From assembly GCA_029202985.1 (NCBI GenBank), contig CP119316.1, forward strand, positions 2,232,001 through 2,296,000: a stretch of DNA of 64,000 nt. Direction: 5' to 3'. Numbering within the stretch: the stretch's first letter is position 1; each line of letters opens with the position of its first letter. Source of the DNA: Candidatus Andeanibacterium colombiense (GTDB lineage Bacteria > Pseudomonadota > Alphaproteobacteria > Sphingomonadales > Sphingomonadaceae). The position numbers and the translations under genes are program-made. The notes under the pieces are model-generated. The model was not told where the DNA came from and did not search any database. It saw nothing but the letters and a program-made list of their open reading frames with translations. Below are positions 10,521-19,587 of this stretch, one piece after another.

Positions 10521-11303
10521 ATGATCGACCAGCAACGCCTCCAACAGATCGTCCGCGAAGCCGGCCAGATCGCCTTCGGCCAATGGCCCGGCGCGGGCCA
10601 TGCGCTCAACAGCTGGGAAAAGACCCCCGGTTCGCCGGTGTGCGACGCGGACCTCGCGGTCGACGAGTTCCTCAAGCGCGAACTGGCCGCGCTGCTTCCC
10701 GCGGCGGGCTGGCTGTCGGAAGAGACGGTCGATCACCCCGAGCGGCTGGGCAAGGGCCTGTGCTGGCTGGTCGATCCGATCGACGGGACCCGCGATTTCA
10801 TTCGCGGGCGGCCGGGCTGGTCGGTCTCGGTTGCGCTGGTCAGCGAAGCCCGTCCGCTGATCGGGATGCTGGTCGCGCCCGCGCGCGGCGAGGAATGGTT
10901 CGGGATCGCCGGGCAGGGCGCGTGGCGCAATGGCGAGCGGCTCCAGGCCAGCAGACGCCGCGAATTTCCCGGCGCGCGCGTGCCTGCCGACAGCCTGCCG
11001 CGCGAAGACCAGGATCTGACGATGGTCGACAAGCCCAATTCGATTGCGCTGCGGATCGCGATGGTCGGCGCCGACGAGGCCGATCTGCTCGCGACCCTGC
11101 GCTGGGGTTATGAGTGGGACATCGCCGCGGCGACTCTGATCGCGCGCGAGGCGGGCGCGTCGGTGAGCGACGCCTTCGGCGCGCCGCTCGCCTATAACAA
11201 GCCGGATCCGCGCGCATTCGGCCTGCTGGTATCGGCCCCGGCGATCCACCGGGCGGCGATCGAGCGGCTGGCGGAGCGGGCGGCGGTGCTGGTCGGAAAA
11301 TGA
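10521..11303 (+). CDS. Inositol monophosphatase superfamily, CysQ-like 3'(2'),5'-bisphosphate nucleotidase
   Basis: 260 aa. It has the lithium-sensitive phosphatase metal motifs: SEET (metal ligand Glu), DPIDGTRDFIRG, and the C-terminal YEWDIAAATLIAREAGA, where Asp is the third ligand. The IRG after DPIDGTRDF and the overall length fit the CysQ / bisphosphate nucleotidase group better than SuhB, but substrate cannot be fixed by reading. Such enzymes remove PAP formed in sulfate assimilation. The gene is divergent from sucC and ends just before a strong intrinsic terminator shared with the OmpA gene. Confidence 0.85.
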   Translation: MIDQQRLQQIVREAGQIAFGQWPGAGHALNSWEKTPGSPVCDADLAVDEFLKRELAALLPAAGWLSEETVDHPERLGKGLCWLVDPIDGTRDFIRGRPGWSVSVALVSEARPLIGMLVAPARGEEWFGIAGQGAWRNGERLQASRRREFPGARVPADSLPREDQDLTMVDKPNSIALRIAMVGADEADLLATLRWGYEWDIAAATLIAREAGASVSDAFGAPLAYNKPDPRAFGLLVSAPAIHRAAIERLAERAAVLVGK

Positions 11304-11304
11304 A

Positions 11305-11330
11305 AAGGGCCGGGAGTTACCCCGGCCCTT
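11305..11330. terminator. Bidirectional intrinsic terminator
   Basis: A perfect 10-bp stem (AAGGGCCGGG with CCCGGCCCTT) encloses the loop AGTTAC. It lies between two convergent genes, the CysQ-like gene ending at 11303 and the OmpA lipoprotein ending at 11355. The A-rich run on one side supplies a short T-tract for the minus strand. Confidence 0.8.
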
Positions 11331-11354
11331 CCACGCTTCAGTCCGGCAAACCGC

Positions 11355-12044
11355 TCAGTTGCGGCGGGCGGCGTTCACGTCGTCCTGCGTTACCGGAGTG
11401 ATCTTGATCTCGACCCGGCGGTTGCGCGCGCGGCCTTCGTCGGTGGCATTGTCGGCCACCGGATAGCGTTCGCCGTAGCCGATCGTCGCGAGCCGCGCCT
11501 TGCTCACCCCGCGCAGCGCGAGATAATCCGCCACCGCATCCGCCCGGCGCTTCGAAAGGTCTTCGTTATAGGCATCCGATCCGGTCGAATCGGTGTGGCC
11601 CATCACATCGACCAGGCTGTCCGGATATTGCACCAGGCTGTTCGCGATCTTGTCGAGCGTCGCCTGGAACGCCGGGCTGATCGTGGTCGAATCGACTCCG
11701 AAGGTCACCCCGTCGGGCAGATTGACCAGGATCGCCTGGCCGTCGCCGATCTCGCTGACATCGACGCCGGAACCCGAGGTTTCTTCCTTCAGCTGCTTGA
11801 TCTGACGGTCCATCTGGTATCCGACCGCGCCGCCCGCGACACCGCCGACGCCGGCGCCGATGATCCGCCCGGTCTTGCCGCCGATCAGCCCGCCGAGCAG
11901 ATAGCCGGCCAGCGCGCCGCCGCCCGCGCCGATCGCGGTACGCGAAACCTTCTTCTCACCGGTGTTGGGGTCGGTCACGCAGCCACTGGTCGCCATCAGC
12001 GCAAGGCCCGCGAAACACGAAATAAGAAGCTTTGAATTCCTCAT
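11355..12044 (-). CDS. OmpA-family lipoprotein with glycine-zipper domain
   Basis: 229 aa. A lipoprotein signal with lipobox ATSGC occurs at about residues 19-22. Next comes a glycine-zipper stretch (GAGGGALAGYLLGGLIGG, then GAGVGGVAGGAVGYQMD). The C-terminal OmpA/peptidoglycan-binding domain contains VDVMGHTDSTGSDAYNEDLSKRR and ATIGYGERYPVADN, with the conserved Asp and Arg that bind diaminopimelate. It resembles YfiB/YiaD-type outer-membrane lipoproteins that tie the outer membrane to peptidoglycan. It is a single-gene unit facing a terminator. Confidence 0.93.
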   Translation of the reverse strand: MRNSKLLISCFAGLALMATSGCVTDPNTGEKKVSRTAIGAGGGALAGYLLGGLIGGKTGRIIGAGVGGVAGGAVGYQMDRQIKQLKEETSGSGVDVSEIGDGQAILVNLPDGVTFGVDSTTISPAFQATLDKIANSLVQYPDSLVDVMGHTDSTGSDAYNEDLSKRRADAVADYLALRGVSKARLATIGYGERYPVADNATDEGRARNRRVEIKITPVTQDDVNAARRN

Positions 12045-12205
12045 GAGTGCGATCCTTTTCGCTATGCGCGCCGCGCTTGGGCGCCGTTATGCCAGTGCTG
12101 CCCAATGGCGCTTTGCTGGTTTATGAACGATTTGCCCGCCGCCGTGTTCCGCGCGAGTGCTATCCGGGCTTCCCCCGATCCCGTGCAATCTGCTAGCGAA
12201 CGCGT

Positions 12206-13525
12206 GTGGCACCTTTCCCGTGGGACAAATTGGCGATCATCGCGGCGTTGATCCTCGTCAACGGCGTCTTCTCGCTGTCCGAGATGGCGATCGTCTCCGC
12301 GCGGCCCGCGCAGCTGCGGGTGCTGGCCGAACGCGGCAGCAAGGGCGCAAAGACCGCGCTGGCGCTGGCGGCCGATCCGGGCAAGTTCCTCTCGACCGTG
12401 CAGATCGGGATCACTTTGGTCGGGATCATCGCCGGTGCCTATTCGGGTGCGGCGCTGGGCGGCCCGCTCGGCGATCGCTTCGCCGCGCTGGGCGTCCCGG
12501 TGCAATATGCCGAGGAAGCGGGGTTCGCCGCGGTGATCGCGCTGACGACCTATTTCAGCCTGGTGGTGGGCGAACTGGTGCCGAAGCAGGCGGGGCTGCG
12601 GATCGCGGTGCCGGTCGCACTGGCGATGTCGCGGCCGATGGCGCTGATCGCGAAGATCGCCGCGCCGTTCGTGTGGGTGCTCGATACGTCCTCGGCCACG
12701 ATCCTGCGCCTGATCGGCGTGCGCCATCGCGGCGAACACGGGCTGACCGCGGAAGAATTGCAGATGGTTTTCGCCGACGCGACCCGTTCGGGCGCGATCG
12801 AGGAGGACGAGCGGGCGATCATGGCCGGGATCATGAAGCTCGCGAACCGCCCGGTGCGCGAATTGATGACCCCGCGCACCGAACTCCACTGGATCGACAA
12901 GGATGCGGGGGTGGACGAGATCCGCGCCGAGATCGCCGCTTCGCCGCATTCGCTGATGCCGGTCGCCGATGGCTCCCCCGACAAGATCCTCGGCATCGCG
13001 AAGGTGCGCGATCTGCTGGCGGCGATGCTGGCGGGCGACACGGTCGATCTCGCCGTGCTCGCGATCAAGCCCGAAGTGATCCCGGACCAGCTCGATTCGA
13101 TGGATGCGCTGCGGATCCTCCAGCAGTCGGGCGTCGGCATGGCGATGGTGCATGACGAATACGGCCATCTCGAAGGCGTGGTGACCCCGGCCGATCTGCT
13201 GATGGCGCTGGTCGGCACCTTCGTCAGCCACCAGGACGAAGGCGATTCGCCGCAGCTGGTCGAACGGGTGGACGGGTCGCTGCTGGTGGCGGGTTCGCTG
13301 CCGGCCGACCAGCTGGCCGAGCGGCTCGGGATCGAACTGCCGGAAGACCGCGAATTCGCGACCGCCGCCGGCTATGCGCTGTCGGTGCTCAAGCGCCTGC
13401 CGCAGGAAGGTGAGTATTTCGACGCCCAGGGCTGGCGGTTCGAAGTGGTCGATATGGACGGGCTGCGGATCGACAAATTGTTGGTGAGCGAACTCACCAA
13501 CCACGATTCCGCGAACGAGATCTAG
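12206..13525 (+). CDS. Hemolysin C / CNNM-family transporter (CorC type)
   Basis: 439 aa with a GTG start. An N-terminal DUF21/CNNM transmembrane domain (INGVFSLSEMAIVSARPAQL, split by the membrane; ALTTYFSLVVGELVPK) is followed by a CBS pair (MTPRTELHWIDK; VVTPADLLMALVG) and a C-terminal CorC_HlyC domain (FATAAGYALSVLKRLPQEGE). Members are implicated in magnesium or cobalt efflux; haemolysin is a historical name. It stands alone between the OmpA gene (divergent) and the DUF3035 gene (convergent). Confidence 0.92.
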   Translation: MAPFPWDKLAIIAALILVNGVFSLSEMAIVSARPAQLRVLAERGSKGAKTALALAADPGKFLSTVQIGITLVGIIAGAYSGAALGGPLGDRFAALGVPVQYAEEAGFAAVIALTTYFSLVVGELVPKQAGLRIAVPVALAMSRPMALIAKIAAPFVWVLDTSSATILRLIGVRHRGEHGLTAEELQMVFADATRSGAIEEDERAIMAGIMKLANRPVRELMTPRTELHWIDKDAGVDEIRAEIAASPHSLMPVADGSPDKILGIAKVRDLLAAMLAGDTVDLAVLAIKPEVIPDQLDSMDALRILQQSGVGMAMVHDEYGHLEGVVTPADLLMALVGTFVSHQDEGDSPQLVERVDGSLLVAGSLPADQLAERLGIELPEDREFATAAGYALSVLKRLPQEGEYFDAQGWRFEVVDMDGLRIDKLLVSELTNHDSANEI

Positions 13526-13537
13526 GTTATTTTCCGT

Positions 13538-13557
13538 GTTCCTGCGCAGGCAGGAAC
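13538..13557. repeat. REP-like palindrome, 8-bp stem with GCAG loop
   Basis: GTTCCTGC and GCAGGAAC form a perfect 8-bp stem around the loop GCAG. A second hairpin at 62072-62091 has the same architecture and loop. It lies between convergent genes, where it may also stop transcription. Confidence 0.6.
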
Positions 13558-13627
13558 TTCAGGCGCGCAGGGCACCGCCTTCTTTCCTATCGATCGCCTG
13601 AAGGCCCCGCTTTGCACGGGGCATCGG

Positions 13628-14080
13628 TCAGGTGGCGGGCGTCGTCGCTCCGCCGGCACTCGGGATAACCGCCTGCGCTTCACGTCCGTCGCCCTGCGGG
13701 GCGGAGACGATCGCGCGGGTGACCGAAGCCTTGTCGACCGTGTTGGTCTGCGGGTCGCCGACGTCGGAGCGGATGCCCGGGTCGGCCGTTCCGGCACGGT
13801 CGAGCGCGCTGGTTTCGACACTGGAGCGTGGGGCCGTGCCGCCGAACATCGCATCGAGCGCCTGCTGGCTGGCGGTGCCTTCGGCCGGGCGCGGCGCGCC
13901 CGGAGACGGGGGAACCAGGCTGAAATCGGGCGGGACCACCAGTGGCGCCTGGCGCTGCACCGCGAATTCGTCGGGCTGACCGCGGTTGAACAGGCTGCCG
14001 CCGGCGCAGCCGGAAAGCATCGCGCCGCCGGCCATCAGCAGGGCTGCGGAAAGGATCGTCTTACGCGGTACTTGGCGCAT
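13628..14080 (-). CDS. DUF3035 family lipoprotein (BamF-like)
   Basis: 150 aa from the ATG at 14080; a GTG one codon upstream is also possible. Signal peptide with lipobox LSGCAGG. Then VVPPDFSLVPPSPGAPRP, typical of DUF3035, whose Caulobacter member is the BAM-associated lipoprotein BamF. Half the protein is low-complexity Ser/Thr/Ala. Its start overlaps the stop of lspA, the signal peptidase that matures lipoproteins, and this lspA-DUF3035 order is common in alphaproteobacteria. It is the last gene of the long minus-strand run. Confidence 0.8.
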   Translation of the reverse strand: MRQVPRKTILSAALLMAGGAMLSGCAGGSLFNRGQPDEFAVQRQAPLVVPPDFSLVPPSPGAPRPAEGTASQQALDAMFGGTAPRSSVETSALDRAGTADPGIRSDVGDPQTNTVDKASVTRAIVSAPQGDGREAQAVIPSAGGATTPAT

Positions 14081-14655
14081 CACTTGGTCTCCGCGGCTGT
14101 GCCGTCCGCCGTAGGGGCGGGGCCGCTTTCTTGGTTGTCACTGTGTAGGGCGGGCTTTTCGCGCAGGAACAGCGCCCGGGCAAGGATTATCACCACGCCG
14201 AGGCTGATCGCGGCATCGGCGATGTTGAAGATCAGGAACGGCCGCCATTCACCGAAATGCAGGTCCGCATAATCGATCACGTAGCCATAGAGCGCGCGGT
14301 CGCGGATATTGCCGAGCGCGCCCCCCAGCACCAGCGCCAGCGCGGCAATGTCGCCCAGCTTGCGCTCCTTGAGCATCCACACCAGCACCACGATCGCGAT
14401 GGTCAGCGTCACCGCCACCAGCGCCAAGCGCATTTCGGCCGAATCGGCGGTGAACATGCCGAGCGAAACGCCGAAATTCTTGGTGAAGGTCAGGCGAAAG
14501 AACGGCAGCAGCTCGATCTGGCCTTCGGGCCGGGTGCGCAGCGCCAGCGGGCCCATCACCAGTCCTTTCACGAACAGGTCGATCGCCAGCACGATCGCGG
14601 CGATCGCAAAGCCCCAAAGGCGATAGGCGCGGCGATTGGTGGCGAGCGTGCTCAT
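14080..14655 (-). CDS. lspA: Lipoprotein signal peptidase (signal peptidase II)
   Basis: 191 aa. Four membrane helices are visible, with the aspartyl-protease signatures GGALGNIRDRALYGYVIDYADLHF and FNIADAAISLG (catalytic Asp residues in NIRDR and NIADAA). It cleaves the signal peptide of prolipoproteins after lipid attachment. The start was placed at MSTLATNRR because it overlaps the ileS stop (ATGA at 14652); an upstream in-frame extension has no family content. The adjacent DUF3035 lipoprotein is a likely substrate. Confidence 0.96.
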   Translation of the reverse strand: MSTLATNRRAYRLWGFAIAAIVLAIDLFVKGLVMGPLALRTRPEGQIELLPFFRLTFTKNFGVSLGMFTADSAEMRLALVAVTLTIAIVVLVWMLKERKLGDIAALALVLGGALGNIRDRALYGYVIDYADLHFGEWRPFLIFNIADAAISLGVVIILARALFLREKPALHSDNQESGPAPTADGTAAETK

Positions 14656-17582
14656 ACGGGCGTGTCCATGGCGCCGACAACATTGTCGCAGCGTGAACAG
14701 AGGTCCCCGTCTTCCACCACTTCGGGCAGGTGACGCCAGCAACGGCCGCATTTGTGCTTGGGGGACTTGGTCACGCCGATCTCGTCACCCGGCACCTGCG
14801 TGACCGCAGAGGTGATGAACAGTTCGGAGAAATCGGCCGCGGGCGTGGCTGCCGGGATCGAGACTTCCGCCTCGAGGCCCGAACCGACCACCTTCTCGCG
14901 CCGCAGCGGCTCGATCGCCTCGTTGACCCGCTGGCGTACGCCGCGCAGCTGGCCCCACTTGTGCATGTCGGCATGGGCTTCGGGCAGCTCGGGCCATTCG
15001 CTCAGATGGACGCTGGCCGAACCGGGATAGCGGCTCTGCCAAACTTCCTCGGCCGTAAACACCAGCACGGGGGCGGCATAGCGGATCAGCGCGTGAAACA
15101 GCGTATCCAGCACCGTGCGATAGGCGCGGCGCTTAGGATCCGAAGGCGCGTCGCAATAGAGGCTGTCCTTGCGGATATCGAAGAAGAATGCCGAGAGGTC
15201 TTCGTTGCAGAAGTCGGTCAGCGCGCGGGTATAGGCGTTGAAGTCGAAATTGTCGGTCGCGACGCGCAACCCATTGTCGAGATCGCGCAGCAGCGCGAGC
15301 ATGTACTGCTCGAGCTCGGGCATTTCCTCGACCGGCACCCGCTCGCTCTCGTCGAAGCCTTCGAGCGCGCCGAGCAGGTAGCGGAAGGTGTTGCGGAGCT
15401 TGCGGTACTGGTCGGCGACGCCCTTGAGGATCTCGTCGCCGATGCGGTGATCCTCGGTGTAATCGACCGAGAGCGCCCACAGGCGGATGATGTCCGCGCC
15501 GTATTGCTCCATCACTTTCAGCGGGCTGACGGTGTTGCCGAGGCTCTTGGACATCTTCATGCCCTTCTGATCCATCGTGAAGCCGTGGGTCAGCACCGCA
15601 TTATAGGGCGCCCGCCCGCGGGTGGCGCAGCTTTCGAGCAGCGAGGACTGGAACCAGCCGCGATGCTGGTCGCTGCCTTCGAGGTAGAGATCGGCCGGCC
15701 ACTGCAGATCGGGCCAGCGGCCGCTTTCGAGCGTGAACACATGGGTGCAGCCCGAATCGAACCACACGTCGAGAATGTCGGGGATGCGCTCGTAGTCTTC
15801 GAGCTTGTATTTGGGGCCGAGCAGCGCCTGCGCATTGTCCTCGTCCCACGCATCGACGCCCTGCTCGCGCACCGCGGCGATGATCCGGGCGTTGACCTCG
15901 GGATCGACCAGATACTGGCCGCTCTTGCGATCGACGAACAAGGTGATCGGCACACCCCAGGCGCGCTGGCGGCTGAGCACCCAATCGGGCCGCCCTTCGA
16001 CCATCGCCCCGATCCGGTTGCGGCCCTTTTCGGGCACGAAGCGGGTTTCGGCGATCGCGGTCAGCGCGAGATCCCGCAGGGATCCGGTCGGACCCGAAAC
16101 CGCCTGCGCGATCGCGCCTTCCATCGTTCCGCCCGGCGCCACGGGGAACTCCAGCCGCGCGACCGGGCGGTCCATCGGCACGAACCACTGCGGAGTGCAG
16201 CGGTAGATGACTTTGGCCTTCGAGCGCCAGCTATGTGGATAGCTATGTTTATAATCTGTGGACGCCGCGAGCAGACCTCCAGCGGACTTGAGGTCGCTGC
16301 AGATCGGTCCGTCCGGCGCGTTGAATTTGGGATTGATCACCGATCCCTGGCCCGGCAGCCACAGCCAGTCGGCGCGGTACTTGCCATCGGCCTCGACCGC
16401 GAACTTGGGTTCGATCCCATGCGCCTTGCACAGCTCGAAATCGTCCTCGCCGTGGTCGGGTGCCATATGCACCAGCCCGGTGCCGCTCTCGGTGGTGACG
16501 AAGTCGCCGGCAAGGAACGGACGCGGCTCGGCGAAGAACCCGCCAAGGTGGTGCATCGGGTGGCGGGCGACGGTTCCGGCGAGGTCTGAGCCTTTGCCTT
16601 CCCACTCCTGGACGAAGATTGGCGATGCTTGGTGAGGGGCGTGATCTGACGAAAGTAGTTTTCCAATCCGTGCTGTCAGGCCGTCAATTAGGGCTTGGTC
16701 ATTCGCGACCAAAAACTGGTAACCTTCCCACTTTCCGAGAGCGGAATGATCGACAGCATGTTCAGTTTGAACCTCCGAAACCGTGCCCGATACGCGAAGC
16801 AGAGCATACTCGACCTCCGGCCCATAAGCCAAAGCCTGATTCACCGGGATCGTCCACGGCGTCGTGGTCCAGATCACCGCATAGGCGCCGACCAGTTCCT
16901 TGATCGGCGAGTCGGTGATCTCGAACGCCACGTCGATCTGGGTCGAGACGATATCCTCGTATTCGACTTCCGCCTCGGCCAGCGCGGTCTTTTCGACCGG
17001 GCTCCACATCACCGGCTTGGCGCCGCGATAGAGCTGGTCGCTTTCGGCGAACTTCAGAAGCTCCGAAACGATCGTCGCCTCGGCCTGAAAGTCCATCGTC
17101 AGGTATGGATTGTCCCAGTCGCCATTGATCCCGAGGCGCTTCAACTGCTCGCGCTGGGTGTTCACCCAGTGCTGCGCATAGGCGCGGCATTCGGCGCGGA
17201 ATTCCTTCGCCGGAACCTCGTCCTTGTTGAGCTTCTTCTTGCGGTATTCCTCCTCGACCTTCCATTCGATCGGCAGGCCGTGGCAGTCCCAGCCCGGCAC
17301 ATAGGGCGCGTCCTTGCCCAGCAAGGTCTGGGTGCGAACCACCATGTCCTTGAGAATGTGGTTCAGCGCATGGCCGATATGCATGTCGCCATTCGCATAG
17401 GGCGGGCCGTCATGCAGGATGAATTTTTCGCGCCCGCGCCGCGCGTCGCGCAGCTGGCGGTAGATATCGTCCTGCTGCCACTGCGCGAGAATTCCGGGCT
17501 CCTTCTGCGGGAGTCCGGCCTTCATCGGGAAATCGGTCTTCGGCAGGAAGACGGTGGCTCTGTAGTCGGGCTTTTCGCTCAT
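14652..17582 (-). CDS. ileS: Isoleucyl-tRNA synthetase
   Basis: 976 aa. HIGH motif as HIGH at about residues 68-71 (NGDMHIGHALNHIL), GWDCHGLPIEWKVE, the catalytic-core GSDQHRGWFQSSLL, and KMSKS at about residues 676-680. A C-terminal zinc-binding region carries CGRCWRHLPEV and CSRC. It charges tRNA-Ile in the cytoplasm and has a CP1 editing domain. Residues of about 250-320 in the editing domain are encoded by DNA of roughly 50-55% GC, below the flanks. The start MSEKPDYRATVFLPKTDFP is the family N-terminus. It is coupled to lspA. Confidence 0.97.
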   Translation of the reverse strand: MSEKPDYRATVFLPKTDFPMKAGLPQKEPGILAQWQQDDIYRQLRDARRGREKFILHDGPPYANGDMHIGHALNHILKDMVVRTQTLLGKDAPYVPGWDCHGLPIEWKVEEEYRKKKLNKDEVPAKEFRAECRAYAQHWVNTQREQLKRLGINGDWDNPYLTMDFQAEATIVSELLKFAESDQLYRGAKPVMWSPVEKTALAEAEVEYEDIVSTQIDVAFEITDSPIKELVGAYAVIWTTTPWTIPVNQALAYGPEVEYALLRVSGTVSEVQTEHAVDHSALGKWEGYQFLVANDQALIDGLTARIGKLLSSDHAPHQASPIFVQEWEGKGSDLAGTVARHPMHHLGGFFAEPRPFLAGDFVTTESGTGLVHMAPDHGEDDFELCKAHGIEPKFAVEADGKYRADWLWLPGQGSVINPKFNAPDGPICSDLKSAGGLLAASTDYKHSYPHSWRSKAKVIYRCTPQWFVPMDRPVARLEFPVAPGGTMEGAIAQAVSGPTGSLRDLALTAIAETRFVPEKGRNRIGAMVEGRPDWVLSRQRAWGVPITLFVDRKSGQYLVDPEVNARIIAAVREQGVDAWDEDNAQALLGPKYKLEDYERIPDILDVWFDSGCTHVFTLESGRWPDLQWPADLYLEGSDQHRGWFQSSLLESCATRGRAPYNAVLTHGFTMDQKGMKMSKSLGNTVSPLKVMEQYGADIIRLWALSVDYTEDHRIGDEILKGVADQYRKLRNTFRYLLGALEGFDESERVPVEEMPELEQYMLALLRDLDNGLRVATDNFDFNAYTRALTDFCNEDLSAFFFDIRKDSLYCDAPSDPKRRAYRTVLDTLFHALIRYAAPVLVFTAEEVWQSRYPGSASVHLSEWPELPEAHADMHKWGQLRGVRQRVNEAIEPLRREKVVGSGLEAEVSIPAATPAADFSELFITSAVTQVPGDEIGVTKSPKHKCGRCWRHLPEVVEDGDLCSRCDNVVGAMDTPV

Positions 17583-17623
17583 GGCCTGCGCCGTTAAAGC
17601 AAAGCCACCAGCGGATAAACCAC

Positions 17624-18667
17624 CTATTGCTTGGCGCGTCTCGCGGCGAGGGCCTTCTCGGCCTGATCGATCTGGTGGCCGTTGCGGCGGTCGATCGAGG
17701 AATGCAGCGCCGGGCCGACGTTCCACAGATCGTCGACCCACAGATAGCCGGTGAAGCTCGACGGAATCTCGCCGATCTGCTCGGGCAGGCTGAGCCCGGT
17801 TATCGTTGATCCTTGCGGTCCAGCGACCACGATCCGCGCACCGGCCTTGGCCATCCGCGCACTGGTGCGGTTGGGCCAGCCCCAGATCTCCCACTGGCGG
17901 TCGATCGGCACGATCAGCGTGCCGCCCGCGCAGGCGGCAGGGGTGATTCCGGTCCAGCCGTAGAGCACATAGCCGCTATGGCAGTCCTCGGCCGACTGGT
18001 CGCTCCAGACCCAGGCTTCGGGATATTGCGCGCGAATTAGCGCGACCTGCGCCGGTGTGCCGTGGAACCCGTCTCCCAGCCCCGCGACATCGCGCCCGGC
18101 GGCCTTCAGCGCCGCGATCAGCAATTTCGCGTCGCCCGGCTGGTCCGAGACGAAGTTGAACAGGATCGCATTGGTGGGTAGTGCCCTGGTCACCTGGTCG
18201 AGAGTGGGCATCGCGCCCACACCAGTGCCGCGCAGCGGGAAGCTCCTGCCGCCGTCGGCGGTGTAGCCATAGCCGACGTCGAGCTTCTGCAATTCGGCCA
18301 GCGTCTTGGCCCGCACCGGGCCCTTGCCCTCGGTGCGGCAATCGAGCTCCGGATCGGGGAAGGCGACGATCCGGCCGTCGGCGGTCGGGCTGACGTCGAT
18401 CTCCGTCAGGATCGCCGCCATCCGCCGCGCCTGAATCGCCGAAGCGACCGTATCCTCGATATAGGGATGGATCGGCGCCTCGATCTTTGCCGCGGCGCAG
18501 CCGCCAGGCGCGACATCGGCCGGATCGAAATAGGGCGCCACCGCGCGGTGCGCGATCTGCCGCACCGACCCGCGCGGAGCGGCGGCGAGCCAGCTCGCGT
18601 TGACGAAGGTAAGTGCGAGGAACCCGAGCGCCAGCACCGTGCCGGCTCGCAACAACCAGATTTTCAT
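17624..18667 (-). CDS. Glycerophosphodiester phosphodiesterase family protein, active-site His replaced
   Basis: 347 aa with an N-terminal signal/anchor (LLRAGTVLALGFLALTFV). GDPD features are IAHRAVAP, TEIDVSPTADGRIV, LDCRTEGKG, TLAELQKLDVGYGYTADGG and a MPTLDQV segment. The first His (IAHR) and the Glu/Asp pair are kept. Where the family has a phenylalanine-His-Asp triplet, this protein reads FPD, with Pro at residue 104 (codon 18356-18358). That His is one of the two catalytic histidines, so the enzyme is probably inactive or altered. Its ATG overlaps the ribF stop. A second GDPD with intact motifs lies at 46195-46983. Confidence 0.85.
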   Translation of the reverse strand: MKIWLLRAGTVLALGFLALTFVNASWLAAAPRGSVRQIAHRAVAPYFDPADVAPGGCAAAKIEAPIHPYIEDTVASAIQARRMAAILTEIDVSPTADGRIVAFPDPELDCRTEGKGPVRAKTLAELQKLDVGYGYTADGGRSFPLRGTGVGAMPTLDQVTRALPTNAILFNFVSDQPGDAKLLIAALKAAGRDVAGLGDGFHGTPAQVALIRAQYPEAWVWSDQSAEDCHSGYVLYGWTGITPAACAGGTLIVPIDRQWEIWGWPNRTSARMAKAGARIVVAGPQGSTITGLSLPEQIGEIPSSFTGYLWVDDLWNVGPALHSSIDRRNGHQIDQAEKALAARRAKQ

Positions 18668-19587
18668 CCAAGCAACCCCCGCGCCTGTTCGCAATCGCGG
18701 GCCATCTGTTCCACGAGATCGTCGAGGCTGGCAAACTTTGCTTCAGGGCGGAGGAAGGAAATCAGCGATACTTCGATTTCGCGGCCGTAAAGATCGCCCG
18801 AAAAATCGAAGAAATACGGCTCCAGCAGTTCCAGCGGCGGATCGAACTGCGGACGAATACCTAGGTTGGCGGCGCCGAGCAGCTCCTCGCCCGAATCGAG
18901 GATGCGCCCGCGCACCGCATAGATTCCGAATCGCGGCCGCAGATAATTGCCCAGCGCCATGTTGGCGGTGGGGAAGCCGATCGTCCGCCCGCGCTTGTCG
19001 CCGTGCTGGACCGACGCGCGGATCGCGAAGGGGCGGGTCAGCAGGCGGGTCGCGGTCTCGCATTCGCCGGCCTTCAGCGCATCGCGGATGCGGCTGGAGG
19101 AGACCGGCAGGCCGCCGTCGATTACCGGCGGGACCGCGCGGGCTTCGATCCCGTATTGGGCGCCGAGCGCGACCAGCGTCGCGCGATTGCCGGCGCGGCC
19201 CTTGCCGAAGGTGAAATCCTCGCCGGTGACGACGCCCGCGGCCCCGATCCGTTCGGCCAGCAGCTTCGCGACGAAATCCTCGGCGGTGGTCGCGGCCAGC
19301 TCGCGGTCGAAATGGAACACCAGCATCGCATCCGCTCCGGCGGCGCTGAACAGCTCTTCCCGCTGGTCGAGGGTGGTCAGGCGGAACGGTGGGACATGCG
19401 GCGCGAAATGACGCACCGGGTGCGGATCGAAGGTCGCGACGATCGCCGGGCGGCCTTCGGCCCTCGCCCATTCGACCGCCTCGCCCACCACCGCCTGGTG
19501 GCCAAGGTGGAAGCCGTCGAAATTGCCGAGCGCCACCACCGCGCCGCGCAACCGGTCGGGCACGGGCGCGCGATGATCGAGCATCAT
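18664..19587 (-). CDS. ribF: Bifunctional riboflavin kinase / FAD synthetase
   Basis: 307 aa. The FAD synthetase half has VALGNFDGFHLGHQAVV, ATFDPHPVRHFAP and GEDFTFGKGRAGN. The kinase half has RGRTIGFPTANMALG, RFGIYAVRG and FFDFSGDLYGREIEV. It makes FMN and FAD from riboflavin and so supplies cofactor for the ETF upstream and other flavoproteins. Its first ATG (19587) overlaps the folA stop as ATGA; a second ATG follows at once. Confidence 0.96.
   Translation of the reverse strand: MMLDHRAPVPDRLRGAVVALGNFDGFHLGHQAVVGEAVEWARAEGRPAIVATFDPHPVRHFAPHVPPFRLTTLDQREELFSAAGADAMLVFHFDRELAATTAEDFVAKLLAERIGAAGVVTGEDFTFGKGRAGNRATLVALGAQYGIEARAVPPVIDGGLPVSSSRIRDALKAGECETATRLLTRPFAIRASVQHGDKRGRTIGFPTANMALGNYLRPRFGIYAVRGRILDSGEELLGAANLGIRPQFDPPLELLEPYFFDFSGDLYGREIEVSLISFLRPEAKFASLDDLVEQMARDCEQARGLLG

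Noticed and set aside
12062..13504. Long antisense open frame opposite the CNNM/HlyC gene
   Set aside because: Composition is typical of shadow frames and the plus-strand gene has clear CBS and CNNM domains.
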